The notes: generated by a model from the letters alone, not told the origin. Positions 42,740 to 51,433 are shown, numbered from the stretch's first letter. The stretch is 64,000 bases of DNA from Pseudomonadota bacterium (GCA_023386645.1 JAEWJI010000063.1:1-64000); one strand, 5' to 3'. Numbers and translations: made by a program.

Positions 42740-43321
42740 TCAGACCTTCTCGCTGATCTTGATGGCGGCGCGGCAGCCGGCCTTTATGACAGCGCTGAGC
42801 AGGCGATAGGCGGGGGCCTCGCGGCTGCCGTGCTCCACCGCGTGGTCATGGTGCGCTAGCTCCTCCTCGCGGAAGCGCGTCAGTTCGGCCGCCAGGTCGG
42901 GATCGCGGTCGGACACCTCGGCGATCTGGTCGGCGTAGTGTTCCTCGATCACGCTTTCGACCGCCTCGGTGCAGGCGTGGGCCGCCTTCTCGCCCATCAG
43001 GGCAGTACCGGCGCCGAGTCCCAGGGCCGCCAGCCGCCAGACCGGGGTCATCAGGGTGGGACGCACACGCCGCTCGTTCAGGAGCGCGTCGAACCGCTTG
43101 AGGTGCTCGGCCTCCTGGGCGCGCATGTGCGCCAGGTCGTCGGTGATCGCCTCGCGACCCGATCGGCCCCGGAAGACCGCCTGCTGGGCGCGATAGATGT
43201 GAACGGCCGCGTATTCGCCGGCGTGGTCGACCCGCAGGATCTCGTCCATTCGCGCCTTCTCGGCGCCTCGGCCGGGGCGGGGAAGGGGGATGCGGCGGCG
43301 GGCGTCCGGGGTCTCGCTCAT
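42740..43321 (-). CDS. coq7: Demethoxyubiquinone hydroxylase Coq7
   Basis: A 193-residue di-iron membrane-associated monooxygenase of ubiquinone synthesis. The two iron-binding E-x-x-H sets are visible: VDHAGEYAAVHIYRAQQ, AQEAEHLKRF, a middle ACTEAVESVIEEHYADQ and FREEELAHHDHAVEHG. Length is close to the ~180-200 typical of bacterial Coq7. It starts 9 bases after the dsbB stop, so both are in one leftward operon, which links quinone supply with DsbB, a quinone-using enzyme. Confidence 0.94.
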   Translation of the reverse strand: MSETPDARRRIPLPRPGRGAEKARMDEILRVDHAGEYAAVHIYRAQQAVFRGRSGREAITDDLAHMRAQEAEHLKRFDALLNERRVRPTLMTPVWRLAALGLGAGTALMGEKAAHACTEAVESVIEEHYADQIAEVSDRDPDLAAELTRFREEELAHHDHAVEHGSREAPAYRLLSAVIKAGCRAAIKISEKV

Positions 43322-43330
43322 GCCGCCATC

Positions 43331-43867
43331 CTAGCCGTTGCGGGGCGCCCGCGCATCCTTCGGTCGCTTGGCCGCGAGCAGGCTGAAGATCGCGAGCGCC
43401 GCGGAGATCACCATGTTCCAGCCGGCCATCGACAGGCCGAGGAAGCTCCAGGTCACGGCGTCGCACATCGGCGGCCGCTCGAACGTGGTGTTCCCGAGCA
43501 CCAGGGCGGTCAGGGATTCCAGGTCGGCGCTGTCGCCCCCGGCGGAACAGGCGGCCGGCAACTCCCACCACTTCAGCTCGCCGCCCATGTGGAATCCGGC
43601 GGTGATCGCTCCCGTCAGGAAGACGCAGAACAGCAGAAAGGCGGCGATCCGGGGCGTTCCGCGCGAGGCCCGGCTGAGCACCGTCCAGGCCGTGGCGACC
43701 AGGGCGATGGCGACGGCCCCCCAATAGACCTCGCGCTGCTTGAGGCAGAGGTTGCAGGCCGACAGCCCGCCGAACCGCTCGAACGCATGCGCCGCGCCCA
43801 CCATGGCGAGCGACGCCAGGAGCGCGAAGCCGGTCCACCAGCGGGTCAGAAGGCGATAGAGGGCCAT
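43331..43867 (-). CDS. dsbB: DsbB-like disulfide bond formation protein
   Basis: A 178-residue protein with four membrane helices. The first periplasmic redox pair is in SACNLCLKQREVYWG and the second pair in AACSAGGDSADLES and PPMCDAVTW. DsbB oxidises DsbA and passes electrons to ubiquinone. A GAGGGAG ribosome site precedes the ATG. It is 9 bases upstream of coq7 and 50 bases downstream of exoD. Confidence 0.92.
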   Translation of the reverse strand: MALYRLLTRWWTGFALLASLAMVGAAHAFERFGGLSACNLCLKQREVYWGAVAIALVATAWTVLSRASRGTPRIAAFLLFCVFLTGAITAGFHMGGELKWWELPAACSAGGDSADLESLTALVLGNTTFERPPMCDAVTWSFLGLSMAGWNMVISAALAIFSLLAAKRPKDARAPRNG

Positions 43868-43917
43868 TCGCTCCCTCTAGCCGAGCCCGTATCGAACGTC
43901 GATTGGCCTGGAGCCCG

Positions 43918-44559
43918 TCACCCCCCGAACCTCGTCGCCAGGCCCACGGCCCAGCCGGCCCCCAGCAGGAAGCCGGTCGCCACGATGGCGAGGGCCAGGA
44001 CCCAGCCGGTCGCCACGGCGGCTCCGCCCAGAACGAACAGGCCATCCCGCTGGATCAGCCCGACCGAAAGCAGGACCAGGGCGACGGACGGTACGGTGTT
44101 GGTCATCGGCAGGATGATGGTCAGGGTGGCCAGGATCATGAACAGGGCCGCCGCCCTTTCGGCCCAGCCGGTCGCGAACATTCGCAGCCGGGGCCGCGAC
44201 AGGCGCTCGAACCAGCTCATCCGTTTGGTAGCGAAATCCGCCATCCGATCCAGCCAGGCCTTGGTCACCCGGCGCTTCAGCACGGCATCGGGAAGCCAGG
44301 GCTCCTTGCGTCCGACGAGCATCTGGCCGGCCAGCAGGAGGATGGGGATGCCTACGATCTGGGGCACGCCGTAGAGAGCGGGCACCAGGCAGGGGATGGC
44401 CAGGATCAGGATCATCAGGCCATAGGCCCGCTCGTCCAGCCGGTCCCGGATTTCCCGCAGGGTCATGCCGTCCGGCCCCGCGGCCTCCGCCAGCCCCGCG
44501 ACCAGGCTGATGAACCCCTCGCGCGGATTGTCGGTGTGGCGGTCTCGACTCTGATCCAT
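43918..44559 (-). CDS. ExoD-family membrane protein
   Basis: A 213-residue protein with about four membrane helices in the C-terminal two thirds. The family signature is GMTLREIRDRLDERAYGLMI, then LAIPCLVPALYGVPQIVG and MLVGRKEPWLPDAVLKRR. ExoD affects exopolysaccharide production and alkaline tolerance in rhizobia, with no known biochemistry. It heads the leftward exoD-dsbB-coq7 group. Confidence 0.86.
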   Translation of the reverse strand: MDQSRDRHTDNPREGFISLVAGLAEAAGPDGMTLREIRDRLDERAYGLMILILAIPCLVPALYGVPQIVGIPILLLAGQMLVGRKEPWLPDAVLKRRVTKAWLDRMADFATKRMSWFERLSRPRLRMFATGWAERAAALFMILATLTIILPMTNTVPSVALVLLSVGLIQRDGLFVLGGAAVATGWVLALAIVATGFLLGAGWAVGLATRFGG

Positions 44560-44702
44560 CGCCGTCCGCTAACCCAAAGGTCCTGTCGTGACGAGCCCCA
44601 TCACGCTCGCGCGACGGCGGGTTGGCGAACTGGGCGCTCGCGACTAGGTTCCCGGCCAAACGCGGCCGCCCCTGAGCCGCCGCACCGCTTCAGGAGACGC
44701 CG

Positions 44703-45815
44703 ATGCCCGCCGATTCCGGCTCCCACGCCACCACCGCCGACGCCACCATCGCCGCCGACGAAAATCCGCTGGGCGTCGACGGCTTCGAGTTCGTCGAATT
44801 CACCGGCCCCGATCCGCAGGCGATGATCCGCCAGCTCGAAGTGCTGGGCTTCACCCAGACGCACCGTAACCCGAAGAACGGGGTGGTGCGCATGAAGCAA
44901 GGCGACATCACCTTCCTGGTCCATGCCGAGCCCCAGGGCCACGCCGGCGAGTTCGCCCGCGAGCACGGCCCGTCCGCCAATGGGATGGCCTTCCGTGTCG
45001 CCGACGCCAGGGCGGCCTATGAGGGCGCGATCGCCAAGGGCGCGCATTCGGCCGAGATGCACAACGGCGGCGCGCTCGGCGACGGCGCCTATGTGCTGCG
45101 CGGCATCGGCGGCAGCCTGCTCTATCTCATCGACGCCTACGGCCAGAAGGGTTCGCTCTACGCGGACTGGGAGGAGATCCCCGGCTGGCAGGAGAAGGAG
45201 GCCGAGAACTCGGTCGGCCTGCATCTGCTCGACCACCTGACCCACAACGTCCGACGCGGCCAGATGCGCACCTGGTCGGGCTTCTACGGCGACGTCTTCG
45301 CCTTCCAGGAGCAGAAGTATTTCGATATCAAGGGCAAGGCGACCGGCCTGTTCTCCCAGGCCATGATCGCGCCTGACCGCGCCATCCGCATCCCGCTGAA
45401 CGAGAGCCAGGACGAGAACTCCCAGATCGAGGAGTTCCTGCGGCGCTACAACGGCGAGGGCATCCAGCACATCGCGCTGGCCACCGACGACATCTTCCAT
45501 ACCGTTGAGACCCTGCGCGAGCGGGGTGTTCAGTTCCAGGACACCATCGAGACCTATTTCGAACTGATCGACAAACGCCTGCCGAACCACGGCGAGGACG
45601 TGGCGCGGATGCGCAAGAACCGGATCCTGATCGACGGTTCGGACGAAGACGGCCTGCTGCTGCAGATCTTCACCGCCGACATGTTCGGCCCGATCTTCTT
45701 CGAGATCATCCAGCGCAAGGGCAACCAGGCGTTCGGCGAGGGCAACTTCCAGGCCCTGTTCGACTCCATCGAGCTGGATCAGATCCGGCGCGGCGTGATC
45801 AAGGTGGATGCCTAA
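44703..45815 (+). CDS. hppD: 4-hydroxyphenylpyruvate dioxygenase
   Basis: A 370-residue non-haem iron enzyme converting 4-hydroxyphenylpyruvate to homogentisate in tyrosine breakdown. The iron ligands are His178 (LLDHLTHNV), His256 (GEGIQHIALATDD) and Glu334 (GPIFFEIIQRKG). GSGNF-type C-terminal sequence is replaced by GEGNFQALFDSIE as in many bacteria. AGGAG precedes the ATG. The fumarylacetoacetase-like gene 2.5 kb downstream fits the same pathway; homogentisate dioxygenase is not seen here. Confidence 0.96.
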   Translation: MPADSGSHATTADATIAADENPLGVDGFEFVEFTGPDPQAMIRQLEVLGFTQTHRNPKNGVVRMKQGDITFLVHAEPQGHAGEFAREHGPSANGMAFRVADARAAYEGAIAKGAHSAEMHNGGALGDGAYVLRGIGGSLLYLIDAYGQKGSLYADWEEIPGWQEKEAENSVGLHLLDHLTHNVRRGQMRTWSGFYGDVFAFQEQKYFDIKGKATGLFSQAMIAPDRAIRIPLNESQDENSQIEEFLRRYNGEGIQHIALATDDIFHTVETLRERGVQFQDTIETYFELIDKRLPNHGEDVARMRKNRILIDGSDEDGLLLQIFTADMFGPIFFEIIQRKGNQAFGEGNFQALFDSIELDQIRRGVIKVDA

Positions 45816-45996
45816 GCCGCCTCCGTGGCTGCCCTACGTCGGCCCCGTCGCGGCGGCCGGGGTGGGGGCGGCGGTCGGTGAATATGGCCTGGGCGGCGGC
45901 TTCTGGACCGTGCTGATCGCGGCCCTGGTCTGCGGCTTCGCCCCCATCATCGGCTACCGCCTGTGGAAGCGGGCGCACCACACGAGGGTCGACTGA
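45808..45996 (+). CDS. Small membrane protein (62 residues) overlapping hppD
   Basis: The ATG lies 8 bases inside the 3' end of hppD, a typical coupled overlap. The product MPKPPPWLPYVGPVAAAG... has two hydrophobic stretches (about 8-25 and 30-50) and a basic C-terminus (YRLWKRAHHTRVD), consistent with a small inner-membrane protein. No family is recognised. It could be an unselected open frame, but its start position and hydrophobic profile favour a real gene. Confidence 0.55.
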   Translation: MPKPPPWLPYVGPVAAAGVGAAVGEYGLGGGFWTVLIAALVCGFAPIIGYRLWKRAHHTRVD

Positions 45997-46069
45997 CGCC
46001 CATTGCAGCTTCCGATGACGACGGGGAGGAGAGGCGCCTCAATCTGCGTTCACCGCTTCCAAATGCGCG

Positions 46070-46091
46070 TATAGTCGCCGTCCAAGTTGGA
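46070..46091 (+). promoter_or_regulatory. Possible promoter and palindrome ahead of the isoaspartyl peptidase
   Basis: TATAGT (46070-46075) is a good -10 but no convincing -35 is seen at the right distance. TCCAA-G-TTGGA (46081-46091) is a perfect small palindrome near the expected start of transcription. Confidence 0.35.
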
Positions 46092-46148
46092 AAGGCCGTC
46101 ATGTTCGTAGCCCGCGCCCATCCCGCTCAAGCTTCGCAGGAGGCGTGA

Positions 46149-47216
46149 GTGATGTTCGTGAGACCCTGTGGCGCGGCGCTCGCGGCGATTTTTCTCACGA
46201 TCTCAACATCGGCGCACGCGCAGGATGACGGCTCCACCTGGTCGCTGGCGATCCACGGCGGGGCCGGGGTCATCGAACGCGCGAGCCTGACGCCCGAGCA
46301 GGACGCCGCCTACCGGGCTGCGCTGGCCCGCGCGCTGGAGGCGGGCGGGGCGATCTTGCGCGACGGGGGATCCGCGCTCGACGCCGTCCAGACGGCGGTG
46401 GAATTGATGGAGGACGATCCGCTGTTCAATGCCGGTCGCGGGGCGGTCTTCACCGCCGCCGGTCGCAATGAGCTGGACGCCGCCATCATGGATGGGTCGG
46501 ACCTGACCGCCGGCGCCGTCGCCGGCCTGACCACCACTCGACACCCGATCGCCGCCGCGCGCGCTGTGATGGAGCGGTCGCGCCACGTCATGCTGATCGG
46601 CTCAGGCGCCGAAGCCTTCGCCGCCGCTGAGGGGATGGAGCAGGTCGAGCCCGCCTTCTTCTTCACCGAGCGCCGCTGGCAGGGGCTGGTTCGTGAACTG
46701 GAGCGTCGCGGCCTGCCGATTCCGGCTCGGCCCGAGGGCGCGCCGGACGCCGGCCCCATGGCGGAGGCCGCCCAGCCGCCTCTCGATGAGCGCAAGTTCG
46801 GCACCGTCGGCGCCGTCGCGCTGGACAGCCATGGCAACCTGGCGGCCGGCACCTCGACGGGCGGCATGACGGCCAAGCAGTGGGGCCGGGTCGGAGACGT
46901 GCCGGTGATCGGCGCGGGCACCTACGCCTCCAACCGCGACGGCTGCGCTGTCTCCGCTACCGGCGACGGCGAGTATTATATCCGCGCCACGGTCGCCCGC
47001 GACATCTGCGCCCGCATCGCTTCCGGCGCTTCCGGTCAAGACGCGGGTCAGGCCGAGGTCGATGACGCCCGCTCGCTCGGCGGTTTTGGCGGCGTCATCG
47101 TCATGGATCGGCGAGGTCGCCCCGCATTCGCCATGACAACCTCCGGCATGTATCGCGGCGCGATCTCGTCGGACGCTGCGATCCGCGTCGCCATCTACGC
47201 CGACGAGCAGCCGTGA
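46149..47216 (+). CDS. Isoaspartyl peptidase/L-asparaginase (Ntn hydrolase)
   Basis: A 355-residue precursor with a signal peptide (to about residue 25, AHAQ), so the enzyme is periplasmic. It starts SLAIHGGAGVIERASL and contains NAGRGAVFTAAGRNELDAAI. Autocleavage would expose the catalytic Thr219 in KFGTVGAVALD, followed by AGTSTGGMTAKQWGRVGDVP and GAGTYASNRDGCA. It removes isoaspartyl or asparagine residues from small peptides. The start may be GTG 46149 or ATG 46152, both after AGGAGG. Its stop overlaps the next GTG. Confidence 0.92.
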   Translation: MMFVRPCGAALAAIFLTISTSAHAQDDGSTWSLAIHGGAGVIERASLTPEQDAAYRAALARALEAGGAILRDGGSALDAVQTAVELMEDDPLFNAGRGAVFTAAGRNELDAAIMDGSDLTAGAVAGLTTTRHPIAAARAVMERSRHVMLIGSGAEAFAAAEGMEQVEPAFFFTERRWQGLVRELERRGLPIPARPEGAPDAGPMAEAAQPPLDERKFGTVGAVALDSHGNLAAGTSTGGMTAKQWGRVGDVPVIGAGTYASNRDGCAVSATGDGEYYIRATVARDICARIASGASGQDAGQAEVDDARSLGGFGGVIVMDRRGRPAFAMTTSGMYRGAISSDAAIRVAIYADEQP

Positions 47217-47473
47217 CCGACGAACTCACCGTCATGGCCCAGGAGGAGCTGGACGCCGCCTGCGCCCTGCCGTGGCCGGACATCGTCAAGGTCACGCCTT
47301 GGGGCGACAGCTTCACCGGCTTCGCCCCCTCCGGCCGCGAGGTGGAGGTCGAGCGCCGCTACCTGTGGGCTCATGATCCCGAGGGTGGGGTGGTGGTCGA
47401 GGTCGAGGTTCGCGATCCCGCCGCCCGCGACGGCGCCGAGGCCCGTGCCCTGCTGGTCGACCCGAGAAAGTGA
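47213..47473 (+). CDS. Small conserved-looking protein of unknown function (86 residues)
   Basis: The GTG at 47213 overlaps the peptidase stop (GTGA), which argues for a real co-translated gene. The product is acidic and soluble, with beta-strand-like VEVERRYLWAHDPEGGVVVE. No domain is recognised and no signal peptide is present, so it probably stays in the cytoplasm unlike its exported neighbour. Confidence 0.6.
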   Translation: MTDELTVMAQEELDAACALPWPDIVKVTPWGDSFTGFAPSGREVEVERRYLWAHDPEGGVVVEVEVRDPAARDGAEARALLVDPRK

Positions 47474-47547
47474 GCGACCGCCGTTAACCTTTCCCGTTGC
47501 GAAGCGCGGCTGTTCCGGCGAAATGGAACGGCGATAGGGGAGGGGCC

Positions 47548-48288
47548 ATGTATCCGTCCGAGTTCATCGAGCAGGAAGCGCCTCTCCTTTCCGAGGAAGC
47601 TGGCCTGCTGCTGGGCGTCGAGCCCCTGCTGCTCGGCGTCTTCGTCATATTGCTCATTGTCGCGGGACTGGTCGGCTATCTGATAGGCCGCCGCGCCGCA
47701 GCCCGCAGGTCGCCGGACAAGAAGGTCAAGGATGCGCCGGACGCCATCCACGCCGCCGTGTTGAAGGCCTCCGCCGCCGCCCGCTCGGCCCACAGCGACG
47801 AGCTGAGAGCTCGGGCCCGAACCCTGCAGGATGTTCTGCGCCACCGGCTGCCCGGCCTGATCGCGATCATCGCGGGAATTGGCGGCCCCCTGTCAGAGCT
47901 CGAGCGCGCGCTCGAAGGCCGTCGCTCGGCCGAACATCCTGACGCTCATGACCCGCATGGAGCGGACGTCGATCGGCCCAGGACCGAGGCCCCTGCCCCC
48001 CAACCTCCCGTGTCCGTCAATATTTTCAGCGGCGCCGCGCCTCATAAGGCCGCCCATCCGGAACAGGGTCACAAGCCGCATTGGCCCGGCGGTCACGATG
48101 ACCGCCTCAGCAGCGAAGAGGAAACCCAGGCGATCGACCGCGCGGTGCGCCGATTCCACGACGCCTGGTCCAAGCTGAGAAGCGAGCTGAACACCCTGCG
48201 CGACGGGCTGAGCACCCCGCCTCCTCACAACGATCACCATCACAAGTCAGGTCACGTCGGCGGCCGTCACGACGACCCTCATCACTGA
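47548..48288 (+). CDS. Membrane-anchored protein with His-rich tail
   Basis: A 246-residue protein. The ATG at 47548 follows AGGGGAGGGG. A single strong membrane helix spans about 27-48 (LLLGVFVILLIVAGLVGYLI) followed by RRAAARR, giving a cytoplasmic C-terminal part under the positive-inside rule. That part has helices around 70-120 and 190-225, a His/Pro-rich spacer and a terminal His cluster (HNDHHHKSGH, HDDPHH). The histidines could bind metal. No family is recognised. Confidence 0.62.
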   Translation: MYPSEFIEQEAPLLSEEAGLLLGVEPLLLGVFVILLIVAGLVGYLIGRRAAARRSPDKKVKDAPDAIHAAVLKASAAARSAHSDELRARARTLQDVLRHRLPGLIAIIAGIGGPLSELERALEGRRSAEHPDAHDPHGADVDRPRTEAPAPQPPVSVNIFSGAAPHKAAHPEQGHKPHWPGGHDDRLSSEEETQAIDRAVRRFHDAWSKLRSELNTLRDGLSTPPPHNDHHHKSGHVGGRHDDPHH

Positions 48289-48290
48289 TT

Positions 48291-48319
48291 TTCCTCCCCC
48301 GTGAAGGGCGGGTGAGGAA
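48291..48319. repeat. REP-like palindrome, copy 3
   Basis: TTCCTC (48291-48296) pairs with GAGGAA (48314-48319), and the inner CCCCGTGAAGGGCGGG matches the core of copies 1 and 2 with small changes. It sits between the His-rich protein and the fumarylacetoacetase-like gene. Confidence 0.5.
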
Positions 48320-48365
48320 TGGTCACCCCGTTCCCACCGTCCGCGAAACCGCCTAAGCCTTCCGC

Positions 48366-49373
48366 ATGAAGCTCGCCTCGCTCAAGCACGGCCGTGACGG
48401 CCGTCTCGTTGTCGTCTCCGACGATCTCCACTGGTTCACCGACGCCTTCCTGATCGCCCCGACGCTGCAGGCGGCGCTCGACGACTGGGAGCGGTGCGAA
48501 CCGCGCCTGCGGGCCCTGGCCGAGAGCCTGGAGCACGAGGCCGTGCCGCGCGGCCGTTTCCATGAGCGGGACGCCGCCAGCCCCCTGCCGCGCGCCTATC
48601 AATGGGCGGACGCCTCGGCCTATGTGAACCACGTGGCCCTAGTGCGTCAGGCGCGCGGCGCCGAGATGCCCGAAAGCTTCTGGACCGATCCCCTGATGTA
48701 CCAAGGCGGGTCGGACGGCTTCCTGAGCCCCCGCGATCCCATTCCGCTCGGCGACGAGGCGTGGGGTTGCGACCTGGAGGCCGAGGTGGTGGTGGTCACC
48801 GGCGACGTGCCGGCGGGCGTCGGCCGCGACGAGGCCCTGGCTTCGATCCGTCTGGTCGGACTGGTCAACGACGTTTCCTTGCGCAACCTGATCCCGGCCG
48901 AGCTGGCCAAGGGCTTCGGCTTCGTGCAGTCCAAGCCGGCCTCGGCGCTATCGCCCGTGCTGGTCACCCCCGACGCACTCGGCGATCGCTGGAAGGACGG
49001 AAAGCTGCATGGCGAGCTGACGGTCCAACTGAACGGCCAGGACTTCGGCCGCGCCGACGCCGGGGTCGACATGACCTTCGACTTCGGCACGCTGGTCGCC
49101 CACCTGGCCAAGACCCGGTCGCTGGGCGCCGGCTCGATCATCGGCTCGGGCACGGTCTCCAACCGCGACGCCGACGGCGGCCCCGGCAAACCGGTCAGCG
49201 AGGGCGGCCTCGGCTACTCCTGCATCGCTGAGGTCCGGACGGTGGAGACCATCCTGCGCGGCAAGGCGGAAACGCCGTTCCTGAAGCACGGCGACACGGT
49301 CCGGATCGAGATGCTCGACGAACGCCGCCACTCCATCTTCGGCGCCATCGAGCAGACGGTTCAGGTCGGCTAG
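48366..49373 (+). CDS. Fumarylacetoacetate hydrolase family protein
   Basis: A 335-residue soluble enzyme. It starts MKLASLKHGRDGRLVVVSDD and has the FAH core from about residue 75: YVNHVALVRQARG, MYQGGSDGFLSPRDPI, WGCDLEAEVVVVTGDVP (metal-binding Glu residues), FGFVQSKPASALSPV and GSIIGSGTVSNRD. With hppD nearby it probably does the last step of tyrosine breakdown, cleaving fumarylacetoacetate, but the family also contains acylpyruvate hydrolases. Confidence 0.88.
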   Translation: MKLASLKHGRDGRLVVVSDDLHWFTDAFLIAPTLQAALDDWERCEPRLRALAESLEHEAVPRGRFHERDAASPLPRAYQWADASAYVNHVALVRQARGAEMPESFWTDPLMYQGGSDGFLSPRDPIPLGDEAWGCDLEAEVVVVTGDVPAGVGRDEALASIRLVGLVNDVSLRNLIPAELAKGFGFVQSKPASALSPVLVTPDALGDRWKDGKLHGELTVQLNGQDFGRADAGVDMTFDFGTLVAHLAKTRSLGAGSIIGSGTVSNRDADGGPGKPVSEGGLGYSCIAEVRTVETILRGKAETPFLKHGDTVRIEMLDERRHSIFGAIEQTVQVG

Positions 49374-49462
49374 GCGCTGAACGCGGTCCAGCGGAGACGC
49401 ATGGCGAAGAACCGTGGTTTGGAGTAATCTGGCGCCATCGTTCTTCGATCTGTGAGGCTGAC

Positions 49463-49948
49463 ATGGATACCTTCCTCCGTCGCCTGGCGCCCGTTGGCGC
49501 CTTGGCCCTTATGGCCTTTCCCGTCTCCGCCCAGGATGGCGCTGACTGGAACCTGCTGGACAATCCTCGCGAACGGACCACGGTCGCCTTCGCCGAGTTC
49601 GACGGCGGACTGGTGATCGCCTCCCGTTGCGTGGGCGGTCTTTACGAGGTCGCGATCGGCGGCTTGCCACAGGCCCCCGGGAGCCAGGCTGAACGTCCGC
49701 TGGCCGTCGCGTTCGGGGATGAGCCGTTGCGGGAAAGCCGCTGGATCGTGGCGAACGACCGCACGACCGCGGCCAGCGACAGTCCGGCCTCGCTGGCCCG
49801 TCGCCTTCGTGAAGGCGGTCTGCTGCGTATCCAGGTGCCCGGCGCGGCCCCGGGCGGCGGCGCGGTGCGCTACGAACTGGAGGTGCCCGCCTCGTCCTCG
49901 GCCATCGATCGGACGCTGAGCGCCTGCGGCCAGGCGACCGGGGCCTAG
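49463..49948 (+). CDS. Uncharacterised exported protein (161 residues)
   Basis: A signal peptide (cleavage after PVSAQ, about residue 24) is followed by a beta-rich domain: WNLLDNPRERTTVAFAEFDG, GLVIASRCVGGLYEVAIGGL and a C-terminal SAIDRTLSACGQ. The two cysteines (SRCVGG, SACGQ) are placed to form a disulfide. I do not recognise a named domain. It lies just before tRNA-Leu. Confidence 0.65.
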   Translation: MDTFLRRLAPVGALALMAFPVSAQDGADWNLLDNPRERTTVAFAEFDGGLVIASRCVGGLYEVAIGGLPQAPGSQAERPLAVAFGDEPLRESRWIVANDRTTAASDSPASLARRLREGGLLRIQVPGAAPGGGAVRYELEVPASSSAIDRTLSACGQATGA

Positions 49949-50027
49949 GTCATCCAAGTCGGTCGGGGGCTCGGTCGCCCTTGCGTCCCGGCCGCCCATC
50001 CCTTAGCCGGAGCCCGTGACGCCCCGC

Positions 50028-50112
50028 GCCCCGGTGGTGGAATTGGTAGACGCGCCGGACTCAAAATCCGGTTCCGAGAGGAGTGTCGGTTCGAGCCCGA
50101 CCCGGGGCACCA
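50028..50112 (+). tRNA. tRNA-Leu (CAA)
   Basis: An 85-base gene with long variable arm and encoded CCA. The acceptor GCCCCGG/CCGGGGC is perfect; the anticodon stem CCGGA/TCCGG holds loop CTCAAAA (anticodon CAA), and the T-arm GTCGG-TTCGAGC-CCGAC is intact. TTTT follows the 3' end. Confidence 0.97.
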
Positions 50113-50167
50113 CTTTTCAGGAGCCTGCGCGGTTGCGGATTAGTTCGGCCGACCGCATCTGGGGCCG

Positions 50168-51433
50168 ATGAGTCACCCCGCCGAGCCCGCGCCGACCCCC
50201 ACCGCGACAGTCCGGGGGCCCGGGTTCCCGGAGTTCGTGGCCCTGATCGCCATGCTGATGGCGCTCAACGCTCTGGCCATCGACGCCATGCTGCCGGCGC
50301 TGCCCGCGATCGGCGAGGCGTTGGGCGTGATCAACGAGAACAGCCGCCAGTGGGTGATCACCGCCTATCTGCTGGGCTTCGGCGTGGCCCAGATCGTCTA
50401 TGGGCCGCTGGCGGATCGATATGGCCGCAAGCCGATCCTGATCGGCGGGGTCTCGCTCTATGTGGTCTTCGCCGCGCTGGCCGCCTTCGCCCCCAGCTTC
50501 GCGACCCTGATCCTGGCTCGTATCGGCATGGGACTGGGCGCGGCGGCGACGCGGGTGCTGGCCGTCTCCATCGTGCGCGACCGCTACAGCGGCCGGACCA
50601 TGGCGCGGGTGATGTCGCTCAGCTTCCTGGTCTTCCTGGGCGTGCCCATCCTGGCGCCGACTGTGGGCCAGCTGATCCTCTATGTAGGCCCGTGGCGCTG
50701 GATCTTCGGGGTGTTGGCCCTGTTCGGTGCCAGCGTGCTGGTCTGGGCGGTCACCCGTCTGCCCGAGACCCTCCATCCCGAAAACCGCCTCCCCATAAGC
50801 GTCGCCCGCATCGGCTCGGCCTTCCGCGAGGCGCTGACCCACCGCACTTCGATCGGCTACACCTTCGCCATGACGGCGATCACGGGGGCGCTGTTCGGCT
50901 TCATCAACTCGTCGCAGCAGATCTTCTTCGACGTTTTCCATGCGCCGGCCGCCTTCCCCTTCGCCTTCGCGGGCATGGCTGGCGGGATCGCGGTCGCGTC
51001 CCTGCTGAACGCCCGCCTGGTCGAGCGGCTTGGGTCGCGGCTGATCTCGCACACCGCGTTGATCGGCTTCATCGTCATGGGTGGTATCCACACGACCGTG
51101 AACCTGATGGGCCTGGAGACCGTCTGGACCTTCGCCATCCTGCAGGGACTGACGATGTTCTGCTTCGGCTTCATCGCTGGGAATTTCGGCTCGATGGCCA
51201 TGGAGCCGATGGGCCATATCGCCGGCACGGCCTCGTCGGCCCAGGGCTTCGTCTCGACCATCCTGGGCTCGCTTCTGGGGTTCGGCATCGGCCAGAGCTT
51301 CAACGGCACGGCCACCCCGATGGCGGCGGGCGTGTTCGGCTGCGGTCTGCTGGCCATGGTCGCGGTGCTGTTCGCCGAGCGGGGGCGGCTGTTCAAGGCC
51401 AGGAACATCGGTCCAGCCGGCGCTCGCGCCTGA
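50168..51433 (+). CDS. Bcr/CflA-type drug efflux MFS transporter
   Basis: A 421-residue major facilitator protein with 12 membrane helices. After a short N-terminus it shows MLPALPAIGEALGV and the loop 2-3 motif YGPLADRYGRKPILIGG, then IGMGLGAAATRVLAVSIVRD and FLGVPILAPTVGQLIL, all typical of the Bcr/CflA subgroup (bicyclomycin or chloramphenicol export, proton driven). The exact substrate is unknown. The start follows tRNA-Leu by 55 bases. Confidence 0.9.
   Translation: MSHPAEPAPTPTATVRGPGFPEFVALIAMLMALNALAIDAMLPALPAIGEALGVINENSRQWVITAYLLGFGVAQIVYGPLADRYGRKPILIGGVSLYVVFAALAAFAPSFATLILARIGMGLGAAATRVLAVSIVRDRYSGRTMARVMSLSFLVFLGVPILAPTVGQLILYVGPWRWIFGVLALFGASVLVWAVTRLPETLHPENRLPISVARIGSAFREALTHRTSIGYTFAMTAITGALFGFINSSQQIFFDVFHAPAAFPFAFAGMAGGIAVASLLNARLVERLGSRLISHTALIGFIVMGGIHTTVNLMGLETVWTFAILQGLTMFCFGFIAGNFGSMAMEPMGHIAGTASSAQGFVSTILGSLLGFGIGQSFNGTATPMAAGVFGCGLLAMVAVLFAERGRLFKARNIGPAGARA

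Noticed and set aside
45963..46148. A 61-codon frame ending just before the isoaspartyl peptidase start
   Set aside because: It starts inside the small membrane protein gene without a ribosome site, and its product has no plausible structure; the region fits an untranslated leader better.
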